A stretch of 64,000 nt of DNA, taken from Marivirga aurantiaca. Its GTDB lineage: Bacteria; Bacteroidota; Bacteroidia; Cytophagales; Cyclobacteriaceae. The notes beneath the pieces were generated by a model, which was not told the origin of the DNA, did no database searches, and saw nothing but the letters and a program-made list of their open reading frames with translations. A program made the translations under genes and the position numbers. This document shows positions 44,730 through 53,359 of the stretch, piece by piece; positions within the stretch are counted from its first letter, which is position 1; each line of letters begins with the position of its first letter. Location: NCBI RefSeq assembly GCF_016679925.1, contig NZ_JAEQBW010000001.1, forward strand, positions 372,001 through 436,000, in the 5' to 3' direction.

Positions 44730-44818
44730 ATTGAGGTAATTTCGATGTTTTTCAGATTTACTGAAAATATTATGCTTAAATTCTGTGCAATTTAGTTTTT
44801 TTTTATCTGCTTTGAAAA

Positions 44819-45610
44819 ATGAAGCAGGTACGCGCTAAAAAACATTTGGGTCAACACTTTTTGAAAGATCAAAATATAGCTCAAAAAATAGTAAATAGTT
44901 TGACAGGCCATAATGGCTACAATGATTTACTGGAAATTGGGCCTGGCACAGGTGTGCTTACTCAGTACATTCTTGAGGAGGGTAAATTCAATACTTTGTT
45001 TTTGGACGTGGACAAAGAATCTATTGATTTTTTACAGGAGAAATATCCGGAGGTCAGGGAGAAAATGATATTGGCTGATTTCCTGCATGTGGATATATCC
45101 AAATATTTCCCGGGACAATTTGCTGTAATAGGCAATTTTCCCTACAATATTTCAACACAAATATTTTTCAAAGTTTTAGAACACCGAACGCTTGTTTCCG
45201 AGGTAGTAGGCATGCTTCAGAAAGAAGTAGCCCAACGTATTGCAGCCGGCCCTGGAAATAAAACGTATGGGATACTAAGTGTTTTGCTCCAGGCTTATTA
45301 TGACGTAGAATACTTATTTGAAGTGCCTCCTAATGTTTTTGTGCCACCACCCAAGGTAACATCTGCAGTTTTGCGTTTAAAAAGAAATAAAACCAAAACA
45401 TTAGGCTGCGATGAAAAGTTGTTTTTCAGAGTAGTAAAACAAGGGTTTAACAATAGAAGGAAGACTCTTCGGAATGCGTTAAAAACTTTTGAGCTGATGG
45501 ATGACGTTAAATCCTTGACTATAATGGATAAAAGGGCAGAGCAGTTAAGTGTGGCAGATTTTGTGGAATTAACAAATTATATAGCAGGTGGAGAAAGTAG
45601 AGCAATTTGA
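44819..45610 (+). CDS. rsmA: 16S rRNA dimethyladenosine transferase
   Basis: 263 residues. KsgA/RsmA dimethylates two adenosines near the 3' end of 16S rRNA late in 30S assembly. Signatures: KKHLGQHFLKDQNIAQKIV, the SAM loop LLEIGPGTGVLTQYIL and the catalytic IGNFPYNIS. The 3' end overlaps mgtE by 23 nt. Together with the neighbouring DUF177 and rpmF genes it gives the locus a ribosome-assembly character. Confidence 0.97.
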   Translation: MKQVRAKKHLGQHFLKDQNIAQKIVNSLTGHNGYNDLLEIGPGTGVLTQYILEEGKFNTLFLDVDKESIDFLQEKYPEVREKMILADFLHVDISKYFPGQFAVIGNFPYNISTQIFFKVLEHRTLVSEVVGMLQKEVAQRIAAGPGNKTYGILSVLLQAYYDVEYLFEVPPNVFVPPPKVTSAVLRLKRNKTKTLGCDEKLFFRVVKQGFNNRRKTLRNALKTFELMDDVKSLTIMDKRAEQLSVADFVELTNYIAGGESRAI

Positions 45611-46952
45611 ATTATCTAAAGAGTACCTAGAGAAGCTCCAGCAGGCCATTAAGGAAATGGACGATGTGTTTATTCTCAACACATTGGAAGGCATTAATCC
45701 TGCGGATATATCCACTATTTTATTGGAGTTCAGCACAGATGAGTCCAAATATGTGTTGGATGTGCTGGATTACGAGGTGAGTGCCGAGGTTATTAATGAC
45801 CTTGATGAGGATACTCGTGCCAAATTCCTGAAGAATTTCAAGAATAAGGAAATATCCCTCATGTTGAATGAGCTTGATTCGGATGATGCCGTGGATATTA
45901 TCAATGAGCTTCCACTAAAAGATAGAGAGGAAGTAATTGCCTTAATTGAGAATAAGGAAAAGGCTAAGAATATTCTGGATCTTTTACGCTACGAAGAAGA
46001 TGTAGCCGGAGGTCTGATGGCCAAGGAATTGGTAAAAGCCAACGTGAACTGGTCGGTAAGGCAATGTATTGAGGAAATCAGGAGACAGGCGGAAAATGTT
46101 GAAAAGATCTATTCAGTATATGTAGTGGATGATCAGAATATTTTATTGGGCAGAGTTTCTTTAAAAAGAATTATCCTGGCCGAAGATCATGTGAAAGTAA
46201 AAGATCTGTATGATGATGAGGTAATTGCTGTTGAAACCTATATGGATGAGGTGGATGTAGCTGAAATCATGAGGAAATACGATTTGGATGCCGTACCTGT
46301 TGTGAACGTACAAGGTAAACTGATGGGGCGTATTACTATCGATGATATTGTGGATGTTATCACAGAGTTGGCAGAGGAAGAGCGTCAAATGATGGCGGGT
46401 ATATCCGAAGATGTGGAGGAAGATGATAGTGTGTGGATGCTGACACGCGCCCGTTTGCCCTGGCTGATAATAGGGATGTTCGGAGGGTTGTTAGGTGCGC
46501 AATTTATCGGGGTATTTGAGGAAGATATTTTATTGGTGCCTGCCATGGCATTTTTTATTCCATTGATTACGGCTACTGGTGGAAACGTAGGGATACAATC
46601 TTCCTCTATTGTGTTACAAAGTTTGGCCAATAAATCGGTTTTCGATGATTCATTCCTTAAAAGAATCACTAAAGTATTACTGGTTGCCTTGTTGAATGGA
46701 ATTGTAATAGCAGGCATAGTAATGGGAATGAATTTGATATTAGGGCAGGAGATGAGATTGGCCCTGGTAGTATCTTTAGCATTGTTTACAGTTGTGCTTT
46801 TAGCTTCCTTTATGGGAACTGTAACACCCTTGGTTTTGGATCGTTTTGGAATAAACCCGGCATTGGCAGCCGGTCCTTTTATTACTACTGCCAATGATTT
46901 GTTAGGGCTATTGGTCTATTTCTCAGTAGCTCATTTACTTTATTACGGTTAA
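45588..46952 (+). CDS. mgtE: Magnesium transporter MgtE
   Basis: 454 residues from a GTG at 45588 (MEKVEQFELSKEYL). Order: an N-terminal superhelical domain (to about 130; ISTILLEFSTDESKYVLD, LNELDSDDAVDIINELP), two CBS domains (about 140-265; SVYVVDDQNILLGRVSLK, VVNVQGKLMGRITIDD) and five helices (about 285-454) with the pore stretch ATGGNVGIQSSSIVLQSL. MgtE is a Mg2+-gated channel of the inner membrane. Overlap with rsmA implies co-translation; the dehydrogenase follows 3 nt later. Confidence 0.95.
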   Translation: MEKVEQFELSKEYLEKLQQAIKEMDDVFILNTLEGINPADISTILLEFSTDESKYVLDVLDYEVSAEVINDLDEDTRAKFLKNFKNKEISLMLNELDSDDAVDIINELPLKDREEVIALIENKEKAKNILDLLRYEEDVAGGLMAKELVKANVNWSVRQCIEEIRRQAENVEKIYSVYVVDDQNILLGRVSLKRIILAEDHVKVKDLYDDEVIAVETYMDEVDVAEIMRKYDLDAVPVVNVQGKLMGRITIDDIVDVITELAEEERQMMAGISEDVEEDDSVWMLTRARLPWLIIGMFGGLLGAQFIGVFEEDILLVPAMAFFIPLITATGGNVGIQSSSIVLQSLANKSVFDDSFLKRITKVLLVALLNGIVIAGIVMGMNLILGQEMRLALVVSLALFTVVLLASFMGTVTPLVLDRFGINPALAAGPFITTANDLLGLLVYFSVAHLLYYG

Positions 46953-46955
46953 AAA

Positions 46956-47900
46956 ATGAATGTCCTGATTATAGATAAAATGCACGATAGTATCCATGGC
47001 TTGTTAAAAGCTATTGGAGTAAATGCAGACTACCAACCAGATATCACCAGGGAAAAGATACTTCAAATTATTTCTTCTTATGAGGGACTGATTGTGCGTA
47101 GCAAAACCTATATTGATGCAGAAGTTTTGTCCAGGGGCAAAAACCTGAAATTTGTGGCGCGTGCTGGTGCAGGTATTGATAATGTGGATATGGAAGTAAT
47201 GAATGCAAGGAATATCACCTTGTTAAATGCTCCTGAAGGAAACAGAGATGCCCTGGCGGAACATTGTATTGGGATTTTACTTGCCTTGTTGAACAAAATA
47301 CATGTTGCAGATCAGGAAGTAAGGAATGGCAAGTGGGACAGAGAAGGTAGCAGAGGAGTAGAACTCATGGGGAAAACCATAGGCTTATTAGGTTATGGTT
47401 TTATGGGGGAGGCATTTGCCAAACGTTTACAATCTTTTGGTTGTGAAATAATAGCTTATGATAAAGATAAGTCTGGTTTCGGTAATGAATATGTGAAGGA
47501 AGTGTCCCTCAGCGAATTGAAAGAAAAAACACAAATATTAAGTATACATATTCCCTTGATAAAAGAAAATCGAGCTTTGATTGATAAATCCTACCTCACT
47601 TCTTTTAAGCGATTAGACTACCTTGTAAATACCTCACGTGGTGAAGTGCTGGTGCTGGAGGATTTGCTTAGCTTGCTACAAGCCCAATCCCTTAAAGGAG
47701 CAGCACTTGATGTTTTGGAAAATGAAAAAATAAATAGCTTATCTTCTCATGAACAATCTGTTTTTGAACAACTGGTTCAACTTCCTCAAACCGTTCTGAC
47801 TCCTCATGTTGCGGGCTGGTCTTTTGAGTCATATCAAAAAATAAATGAAATACTTACCTTCAAAATTGAAAAATTAGTCGAAAAAAGAACCGATTTTTAA
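46956..47900 (+). CDS. D-isomer 2-hydroxyacid dehydrogenase (phosphoglycerate dehydrogenase-like)
   Basis: 314 residues. NAD-binding LLGYGFMGEAFAKRLQSFG (about 133-151), catalytic Arg in LVNTSRGEV, the Glu in LDVLENEK and the His in LTPHVAGWS are all placed as in the family. RAGAGIDNVDM near 67 is the substrate-domain signature shared with SerA. There is no C-terminal ACT domain, so it is a short SerA-type enzyme; phosphoglycerate is likely but another 2-hydroxyacid is possible. Third gene of rsmA-mgtE-this unit. Confidence 0.9.
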   Translation: MNVLIIDKMHDSIHGLLKAIGVNADYQPDITREKILQIISSYEGLIVRSKTYIDAEVLSRGKNLKFVARAGAGIDNVDMEVMNARNITLLNAPEGNRDALAEHCIGILLALLNKIHVADQEVRNGKWDREGSRGVELMGKTIGLLGYGFMGEAFAKRLQSFGCEIIAYDKDKSGFGNEYVKEVSLSELKEKTQILSIHIPLIKENRALIDKSYLTSFKRLDYLVNTSRGEVLVLEDLLSLLQAQSLKGAALDVLENEKINSLSSHEQSVFEQLVQLPQTVLTPHVAGWSFESYQKINEILTFKIEKLVEKRTDF

Positions 47901-47981
47901 AAAATAAATAAAACTGATAGTAAAATACATTTAACTTAGTATTAGTATTGCATAGCATTGCCAATTTTGTGAGCGTTAAAT

Positions 47982-48818
47982 ATGAAGTTAATTTTTACCA
48001 AAATAGAAGAAAAATTTAAAGAAATAATTGAGAAGCCAATTCTCACATCTTTTATTGTTTTAATAATATTATCGTTTATTGTCCTTGGCTTCAGTGCCCC
48101 TTATTATATTCATGATTTTTCCAATTTTTTTAAAGAAGTTCTGGCAGAAGCGCATGGTATGCTTTTCGATATTGCCATTATAGGTATCCTTATCTTCTGG
48201 ATGAATGCCACAGGTGAGAAGCAACTTCGAATAAGGATGTATAAAGATGAAATTGACGATTTTAGGCAATGGGAATCCGAGGAAGCTGCCTTCAGGACTG
48301 TAGGTAACATTAAGAGGCTTAACAGGCATAATATCAGTACTATTAATTTAGTGGATTGTTACCTGACTCGAACGAATATGAGTCACCTCAACCTGGAAGG
48401 CTCTAATGTGAACTCAGCCAATTTTAGCCATTGCAATGCTATTGACTGTAATTTCAAAGATACGAGAGCCAATCAAACTAATTTTGAAAATGCTAAAATG
48501 AACCAGGCCAATTTTGAAGGAGCTTTTGCCAGTGGTGCCAACTTTAAAGATACTTTTCTTATCAAAGCCAATTTCAAGAATGCTTTTCTTATCAAAGCCA
48601 ATTTTACTAACGCTTATTTAATGGAAGCCGATCTCAGTAATTGCCACTTAACAGGTGCTATTTTTGATGAGGCCAGCTTATATAAGGCCAATTTAAAAGG
48701 AGTGGAAGGTTTAACTGTTGAACAGCTTAAGAATGTTAAAACTCTTTACCTGGCTAAGCTGGATGATGATATTTTAAATGAAATCAAAGAAAATTATCCT
48801 GAATTGATTGGAAAATAA
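47982..48818 (+). CDS. Pentapeptide-repeat membrane protein
   Basis: 278 residues. Two helices (about 20-42 and 58-74) are followed by a linker and about 25 pentapeptide repeats of the A(N/D)(L/F)xx type (about 118-245), e.g. ANFKDTFLIKANFKNA, which fold as a right-handed beta helix. Its function is unknown; it may present a rigid surface on the cytoplasmic side of the membrane. Within the repeats a 22-nt DNA sequence is exactly duplicated with 30-nt period (48553-48574, 48583-48604), showing recent expansion by two repeats. Monocistronic. Confidence 0.88.
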   Translation: MKLIFTKIEEKFKEIIEKPILTSFIVLIILSFIVLGFSAPYYIHDFSNFFKEVLAEAHGMLFDIAIIGILIFWMNATGEKQLRIRMYKDEIDDFRQWESEEAAFRTVGNIKRLNRHNISTINLVDCYLTRTNMSHLNLEGSNVNSANFSHCNAIDCNFKDTRANQTNFENAKMNQANFEGAFASGANFKDTFLIKANFKNAFLIKANFTNAYLMEADLSNCHLTGAIFDEASLYKANLKGVEGLTVEQLKNVKTLYLAKLDDDILNEIKENYPELIGK

Positions 48819-48833
48819 GCACTTGATTTTTCC

Positions 48834-48864
48834 TTGCTTTCAATTCATAATTCCTATATATTTG
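48834..48864 (+). promoter_or_regulatory. Candidate Bacteroidota-type promoter of greA
   Basis: TTG at 48834-48836, a 20-nt spacer, then TATATTTG (48857-48864), an exact fit to TAnnTTTG. Transcription would begin near 48871, giving a leader of about 72 nt that contains the hairpin at 48886-48911. Confidence 0.6.
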
Positions 48865-48885
48865 TATAAATAACAAATCGAATCG

Positions 48886-48916
48886 AAACGGCTCATGCAA
48901 TTGTGCCGTTTTTTAT
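48886..48916 (+). terminator. Terminator-like hairpin in the greA leader
   Basis: AAACGGC (48886-48892) pairs with GCCGTTT (48905-48911), followed by more T. It sits between the candidate promoter and the greA ATG at 48943, so it could attenuate greA. It may instead end transcription from the pentapeptide gene, 68 nt upstream. Confidence 0.6.
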
Positions 48917-48942
48917 TTGTACAAATTTCAATTTTTATAGTG

Positions 48943-49416
48943 ATGAGTAAGGTATCATATTACACAGAAGAAGGGTTGCAAAAAATGAAGGATGAACTTC
49001 ATGAATTGAAAACCAAGGGAAGATCGCAGGCTTCAGCTGATATTGCAGAAGCAAGGGATAAAGGTGATTTGAGTGAAAATGCAGAATATGATGCAGCTAA
49101 AGATGCACAAGGTCTGCTTGAAATGAAGATTGCCAAATTGGAAAATATTGTAGGTAACGCTCGGATTATCAGAGAGTCCGATGTTGATACTTCTAAAGTT
49201 GGCTTACTGACCAAAGTGAAAATTAAGAATAAGAAAAATGGTATGGAAGTAACCTATACTATGGTTTCAGAAGAGGAAGCTAATTTAAAAGAAGGTAGGA
49301 TATCCATTAAATCCCCATTAGGAATGGGTTTAATGGGTAAGAAAATTGGTGAACTGGCGCTTGTAGAAGCCCCGGTTGGCAAAATGGAATTTGAAATTCT
49401 GGACATTAGTCTCTAA
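48943..49416 (+). CDS. greA: Transcription elongation factor GreA
   Basis: 157 residues from the ATG at 48943; a longer frame from 48895 would include the leader hairpin and is rejected. The N-terminal coiled coil (YYTEEGLQKMKDELHELK, DLSENAEYDAAKDAQ) carries the acidic tip that enters the RNA polymerase secondary channel, and the C-terminal domain has SPLGMGLMGKKIGE. It rescues backtracked polymerase by stimulating RNA cleavage. The HIT gene follows after 12 nt. Confidence 0.96.
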   Translation: MSKVSYYTEEGLQKMKDELHELKTKGRSQASADIAEARDKGDLSENAEYDAAKDAQGLLEMKIAKLENIVGNARIIRESDVDTSKVGLLTKVKIKNKKNGMEVTYTMVSEEEANLKEGRISIKSPLGMGLMGKKIGELALVEAPVGKMEFEILDISL

Positions 49417-49428
49417 AAAAAATAAATT

Positions 49429-49824
49429 ATGCCGAGCATATTCACAAAAATTATCAACAGGGAATTGCCTGGACATATTGTTGCCGAAAATGACAATTTC
49501 ATTGCATTTCTTGATATTCAACCGTTAGTGCACGGGCATGTATTGGTTGTACCCAAAAAAGAAGTAGATTATATTTTTGATTTGGATGATGATACTTTCT
49601 CAGGTTTACATTTGTTTGCAAAGAGAGTAGCTAAAGCTATTGATAAAGCCGTGGAATGTAAAAGGGTAGGTGTTGCAGTAATTGGGCTTGAAGTGCCACA
49701 TGTACATATTCATTTAGTACCTATGAACAAGATGGAGGATATTAATTTTAGTAAACCTAAACTAAAACCTTCGGAAAAGGAATTAAAGGAGATGGCCCGG
49801 AAAATCATTTCGGCTTTAGAGTGA
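49429..49824 (+). CDS. HIT-family protein (HINT-like nucleotide hydrolase)
   Basis: 131 residues. The histidine triad is VPHVHIHLVP near 110, and the N-terminal SIFTKIINRELPGHIVAEND is typical of the HINT branch, which hydrolyses nucleoside phosphoramidates and related adenylated substrates. GHVLVVPKKEVDYIFDLDD is the family core. It forms a two-gene unit with greA and ends before a perfect terminator palindrome. Confidence 0.93.
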   Translation: MPSIFTKIINRELPGHIVAENDNFIAFLDIQPLVHGHVLVVPKKEVDYIFDLDDDTFSGLHLFAKRVAKAIDKAVECKRVGVAVIGLEVPHVHIHLVPMNKMEDINFSKPKLKPSEKELKEMARKIISALE

Positions 49825-49851
49825 GCTTAAACAAAATGATAAATAAGTCAA

Positions 49852-49893
49852 TCAACAAAAAAGGAGGCAAAATTTTGCCTCCTTTTTTGTTGA
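49852..49893. terminator. Bidirectional terminator, perfect 42-nt palindrome
   Basis: Arms of 21 nt are perfectly complementary (core AAAGGAGGCAAAA/TTTTGCCTCCTTT), with T-tracts on both strands. It sits between the converging HIT (+) and coiled-coil protein (-) genes. Confidence 0.93.
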
Positions 49894-49916
49894 TGAATAA
49901 TCCTTAAAGCATCTTT

Positions 49917-50510
49917 TTAATCTATTTTTTCTACCTTTTGTTTTTCATGGATTCGGGATACTTTCTCTTCTACTTTAATATTTCTAGCTTTGATTTTTTC
50001 CCTGGTTTCATTAAGTTTTTCCTCAGCCTGTTTAATGCGCTTTTCCTTTTCCTTTATTTCTTCTTCGCTCAGTTCCTGCCGGCTTTGAGCCTCCAGTAAC
50101 TTTTCCTTGGCTCTGGCAATCTTCTCCTCGGTTCGCATCAAAATAATTTCAGCCTCTTCCATATTGGCTTTTGCTTCGCTCATTTTTGCTTTGGCCTGCT
50201 CAGAAGTTAATTTCCCGAATTCATTTTGGATATTATGCTTCTTGTTTTTATTTTCTCTTTGCTTTTCAGAATTGTGGTTTTTATGATCGTTTTCATGCAT
50301 TTCCTGGTGATCTTCTTCCAAAAACTTCTCGTTTTCCAGCTCTTTCTCAATTTGTTTGTTGAGCTTTTCGGTTTCTCTACTCTTTTTGGCTTCCTCGGAA
50401 GTTTCATTCCCTTTATTTGATTTTCCCTGAGCTGAAATGTCACAGTTAAATCCTAATACCAATAGCAGGCTTAAGCTACTGATAAATATACTTTTGGTTA
50501 AATTTCTCAT
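49917..50510 (-). CDS. Exported highly charged coiled-coil protein
   Basis: 197 residues. Signal peptide RNLTKSIFISSLSLLLVLGF to about ISAQ, then an almost continuous charged helix rich in Glu and Lys (e.g. EEAEIILMRTEEKIARAKEKL, heptad-like hydrophobics) with a His-rich patch near 66-85. No known domain. Such low-complexity sequence can mislead similarity searches. It lies 11 nt after the small lipoprotein gene on the same strand, suggesting that they work together in the periplasm. Confidence 0.75.
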   Translation of the reverse strand: MRNLTKSIFISSLSLLLVLGFNCDISAQGKSNKGNETSEEAKKSRETEKLNKQIEKELENEKFLEEDHQEMHENDHKNHNSEKQRENKNKKHNIQNEFGKLTSEQAKAKMSEAKANMEEAEIILMRTEEKIARAKEKLLEAQSRQELSEEEIKEKEKRIKQAEEKLNETREKIKARNIKVEEKVSRIHEKQKVEKID

Positions 50511-50521
50511 GGCTTTTGGTT

Positions 50522-50734
50522 TTAAATGTCCTTTAACAATTCCTCAACTTCCTTTTCAGTAGAAGAGGCTTCTTCTTTGGCTTTTTCAGAATTATCTTTA
50601 GCTTCATTAGCCAAATTTTCTTCTTGTTCCATTATAACTGTTTCATCTCGATTTTCTTCCGAACTATTATTGCCTCCACAGCCAAAGGCTATTAAAATAG
50701 TGGCGATTCCTAAAATAATTGAAATTTTTCTCAT
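50522..50734 (-). CDS. Small acidic lipoprotein
   Basis: 70 residues. Signal MRKISIILGIATILIAFGC with the lipobox IAFGC (Cys19), followed by a Glu/Asp/Lys-rich helix ending in EVEELLKDI. No known family. Its composition echoes the coiled-coil protein encoded just downstream, so the two could interact through charged helices. 50735-50942 upstream holds no supported gene. Confidence 0.75.
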   Translation of the reverse strand: MRKISIILGIATILIAFGCGGNNSSEENRDETVIMEQEENLANEAKDNSEKAKEEASSTEKEVEELLKDI

Positions 50735-50942
50735 GTTTCCTTAGTTTTGAAAGGTTATATTCCAAGATACTTATTTTTTTGTAATATTGGAATAATACAA
50801 ACTATTCTTTTGAAATAGTTTTTGTTTAGGTTTTAAATGTGATTGTATCCGCGATATCCAGAACAATATTTCGATTCGTTTATAATGAAAGAACAGGTTG
50901 TTCAATGCTTTAAATCTATGAAGGAAGATAAGTTGATGAAGG

Positions 50943-51428
50943 TTATATATCCAGTTTGTGTGCAGACAATGGATCGGTACATTCTTTCAATAGCTCCTTT
51001 TGGTTTTTCTTGTACACAGGGTGAATAAAATTTGCAGCTATTTCCCTTAAAGGAAGCAATGTGAATCTTCTATCAGGAATTCCTTTATGGGGGATTTGCA
51101 AATTGGCAGTATCTATAACCACATCATTAAAATACAATATATCAATATCAATTAGCCTCTCACCCCATTTTTCTGTTCTTACACGACCCAATTGAAGTTC
51201 AATTTTCAGTATAGTTTCTAAAAGCCCCTCAGGTGTTAAATCTGTATTGATTTGGATCACCTGATTATAAAAAGATGCCTGATCAGTTTTCCCCCAGGCT
51301 TCTGTTTCATAAATAGAGGATGATTTGATTAATTCAATTCCATTGTTATTTAATTTTAACAGCACATCATCCAAATGTTGTTTTTTTTCACCTAAATTAC
51401 TGCCAAGTAATAAAAATATCCCTTTCAT
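50943..51428 (-). CDS. folK: 2-amino-4-hydroxy-6-hydroxymethyldihydropteridine pyrophosphokinase
   Basis: 161 residues, normal length. It transfers pyrophosphate from ATP to the pterin in folate synthesis. HPPK signatures: LLLGSNLGEKKQHL, the Tyr-Glu-Thr of SSIYETEAWG, the two metal-binding Asp in GERLIDIDILYF, and IPHKGIPDRRFTLLPL. It faces sppA divergently with 136 nt between, where promoters for both are expected. Confidence 0.95.
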   Translation of the reverse strand: MKGIFLLLGSNLGEKKQHLDDVLLKLNNNGIELIKSSSIYETEAWGKTDQASFYNQVIQINTDLTPEGLLETILKIELQLGRVRTEKWGERLIDIDILYFNDVVIDTANLQIPHKGIPDRRFTLLPLREIAANFIHPVYKKNQKELLKECTDPLSAHKLDI

Positions 51429-51564
51429 AAGTTCCTTTCACCAAAAATAGAATTATCCTTTTTTTAATAACACTTTTGTACCTATTTTGTATTCCTTACA
51501 ATGATAAAACAAAACTATAGATTTACTATACTAGTTAAACACCTATCAACATAAATCAACAATC

Positions 51565-53316
51565 ATGAAAAGTTTCTTTAAAATATTTTTCGCTACGCTA
51601 TTGGCTTTTGTAGTGTTCAATTTTGTTCTGTTAATGATATTAATTGGTATAGCTTCCTCAGGGGAAGAAACTCCCGTACCGAATAATGCTTATCTGGAAT
51701 TGGACCTGAACAGACCTATTGTAGAGATGACCTCAGAGGATCCTTTTGCTGAAATAGCACAGGCTTTTGGAAACGAAACTGCCCCGCAAAGCTTAAAAAA
51801 TATTTTGGAGTCTCTCGAGAATGCTGCCAATGATGATAATATCAAAGGGGTTTACCTTAATGCCTCAAATGTAATAGCCGGATTTGCCCAAATAGAGGAA
51901 ATCAGAAATGGGTTAATTGATTTTAAAGCTTCGGGGAAACCTGTTATTGCTTATGCAGAAACCTTTTCAGAAGGCGGTTATTATGTAGCTTCAGTAGCGG
52001 ATGAAATTATTTTAAATCCTGTGGGGATGTTGGAATTCAATGGTCTTAGTTCTGAAGTAACTTTCTTTAAAGGTACTTTTGAGAAATTAAATATTGAACC
52101 TCAAATTTTCCGAGTAGGTACTTTTAAAAGTGCAGTAGAGCCTTTTATAAGAAAAGATATGAGTGATGCCAGCAAACAACAAATTGGGGAATTGCTTAAC
52201 TCAGTTTATGGCCATTACTTGTCCAATGTTGCTGAGGCCAGAGGAATACCCATTGAGGAACTTACCAATATTTCTGATCAGTATTTGGTAAGAGAGGCGG
52301 AAGATGCTTTGAAATACGGCTTAGTTACGCAATTAGGATATTATGATGAAGTATTGAGTATCATTAGAAATAATATTGGTTTGGAAGCTGATGCGGATGT
52401 TCCGACAGTTTCTATAAAAGATTACAAGAAATCTTTTGTAGCTGAACCCTATCAGCAAAATAGAATAGCGGTAATTGTGGCCGAAGGAAACATCATTTCG
52501 GGAGAAGGGGATGGGAAATCTATTGGATCTGAGAAATTTGCAAAGGAAATTAGAAAGGCAAGACTGGATGATAAAATTAAAGCAATTGTAATTAGAATCA
52601 ATAGCCCGGGTGGAAGTGCTTTAGCTTCAGATGTAATGTGGAGAGAAGTAAAATTAGCCAAGCAAGTGAAGCCTGTAATTGCTTCAATGTCTAGCGTGGC
52701 TGCTTCCGGAGGATATTATATGGCCATGGCATGTGACACTATTGTGGCACAGCCTAACACCATTACAGGTTCTATAGGGATTTTTGCAATTATTCCGGAT
52801 TTATCAAACTTTATGGATTCCAAATTGGGAATTACATTTGACAGGGTGAGTACAGGAGAGTATTCTGATTTATTTACCGTTACCAGAAGTTTGAATGATG
52901 CTGAAAAACAAATTATTCAAAATATGGTTGAAAGAGGCTATGAAGATTTTACCACAAAAGCTGCAGAAGGCAGGAACATGCCAGTGGAAGCCTTATTGGA
53001 AGTAGCGTCAGGTAGAGTTTGGTCAGGAATAGAAGCTCATGAAAGAGGTTTGGTGGATGTTTTAGGTGGTTATGATGATGCCATAAGAATTGCTGCACAA
53101 TCAGCAGGTCTTGAAGAGGGGAATTATATGAAAGTTTATTACCCGGAGCAAAAGCCGTTATTCCAGAAGTTGATGGAAGATTTAGGTTCTTCAGCTAACA
53201 TTTTTTATCAAAAAGTCATATATGGTGAGGCTTCTCCTTACGTAGATGAATTTAAATATGTGATAGAAAACAAAGGATTACAAACAAGGATGCCATTTGA
53301 TTTGGAAATCAAATAA
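51565..53316 (+). CDS. sppA: Signal peptide peptidase SppA (long type)
   Basis: 583 residues, a tandem-domain SppA. One N-terminal helix (about 5-30) anchors it in the inner membrane; the catalytic Lys188 (VGTFKSAVEPF) lies in the first half and Ser381 (SVAASGGYYMAMACD) in the second, as expected for the Ser-Lys dyad formed between domains. It degrades leftover signal peptides in the membrane. Gene order with bioB 43 nt downstream is probably incidental. Confidence 0.95.
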   Translation: MKSFFKIFFATLLAFVVFNFVLLMILIGIASSGEETPVPNNAYLELDLNRPIVEMTSEDPFAEIAQAFGNETAPQSLKNILESLENAANDDNIKGVYLNASNVIAGFAQIEEIRNGLIDFKASGKPVIAYAETFSEGGYYVASVADEIILNPVGMLEFNGLSSEVTFFKGTFEKLNIEPQIFRVGTFKSAVEPFIRKDMSDASKQQIGELLNSVYGHYLSNVAEARGIPIEELTNISDQYLVREAEDALKYGLVTQLGYYDEVLSIIRNNIGLEADADVPTVSIKDYKKSFVAEPYQQNRIAVIVAEGNIISGEGDGKSIGSEKFAKEIRKARLDDKIKAIVIRINSPGGSALASDVMWREVKLAKQVKPVIASMSSVAASGGYYMAMACDTIVAQPNTITGSIGIFAIIPDLSNFMDSKLGITFDRVSTGEYSDLFTVTRSLNDAEKQIIQNMVERGYEDFTTKAAEGRNMPVEALLEVASGRVWSGIEAHERGLVDVLGGYDDAIRIAAQSAGLEEGNYMKVYYPEQKPLFQKLMEDLGSSANIFYQKVIYGEASPYVDEFKYVIENKGLQTRMPFDLEIK

Positions 53317-53359
53317 ATTGCCCGTTTTTTTACAATCAAATTAAAGTATACATACGCTT

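Noticed and set aside
48895-48942. Longer greA with 16 extra N-terminal residues
   Set aside because: The extension is encoded by the leader hairpin and T-run, and family proteins begin at the ATG at 48943.
50843-51028. + strand frame of 61 residues overlapping folK
   Set aside because: It runs antisense into folK and shows no motif.
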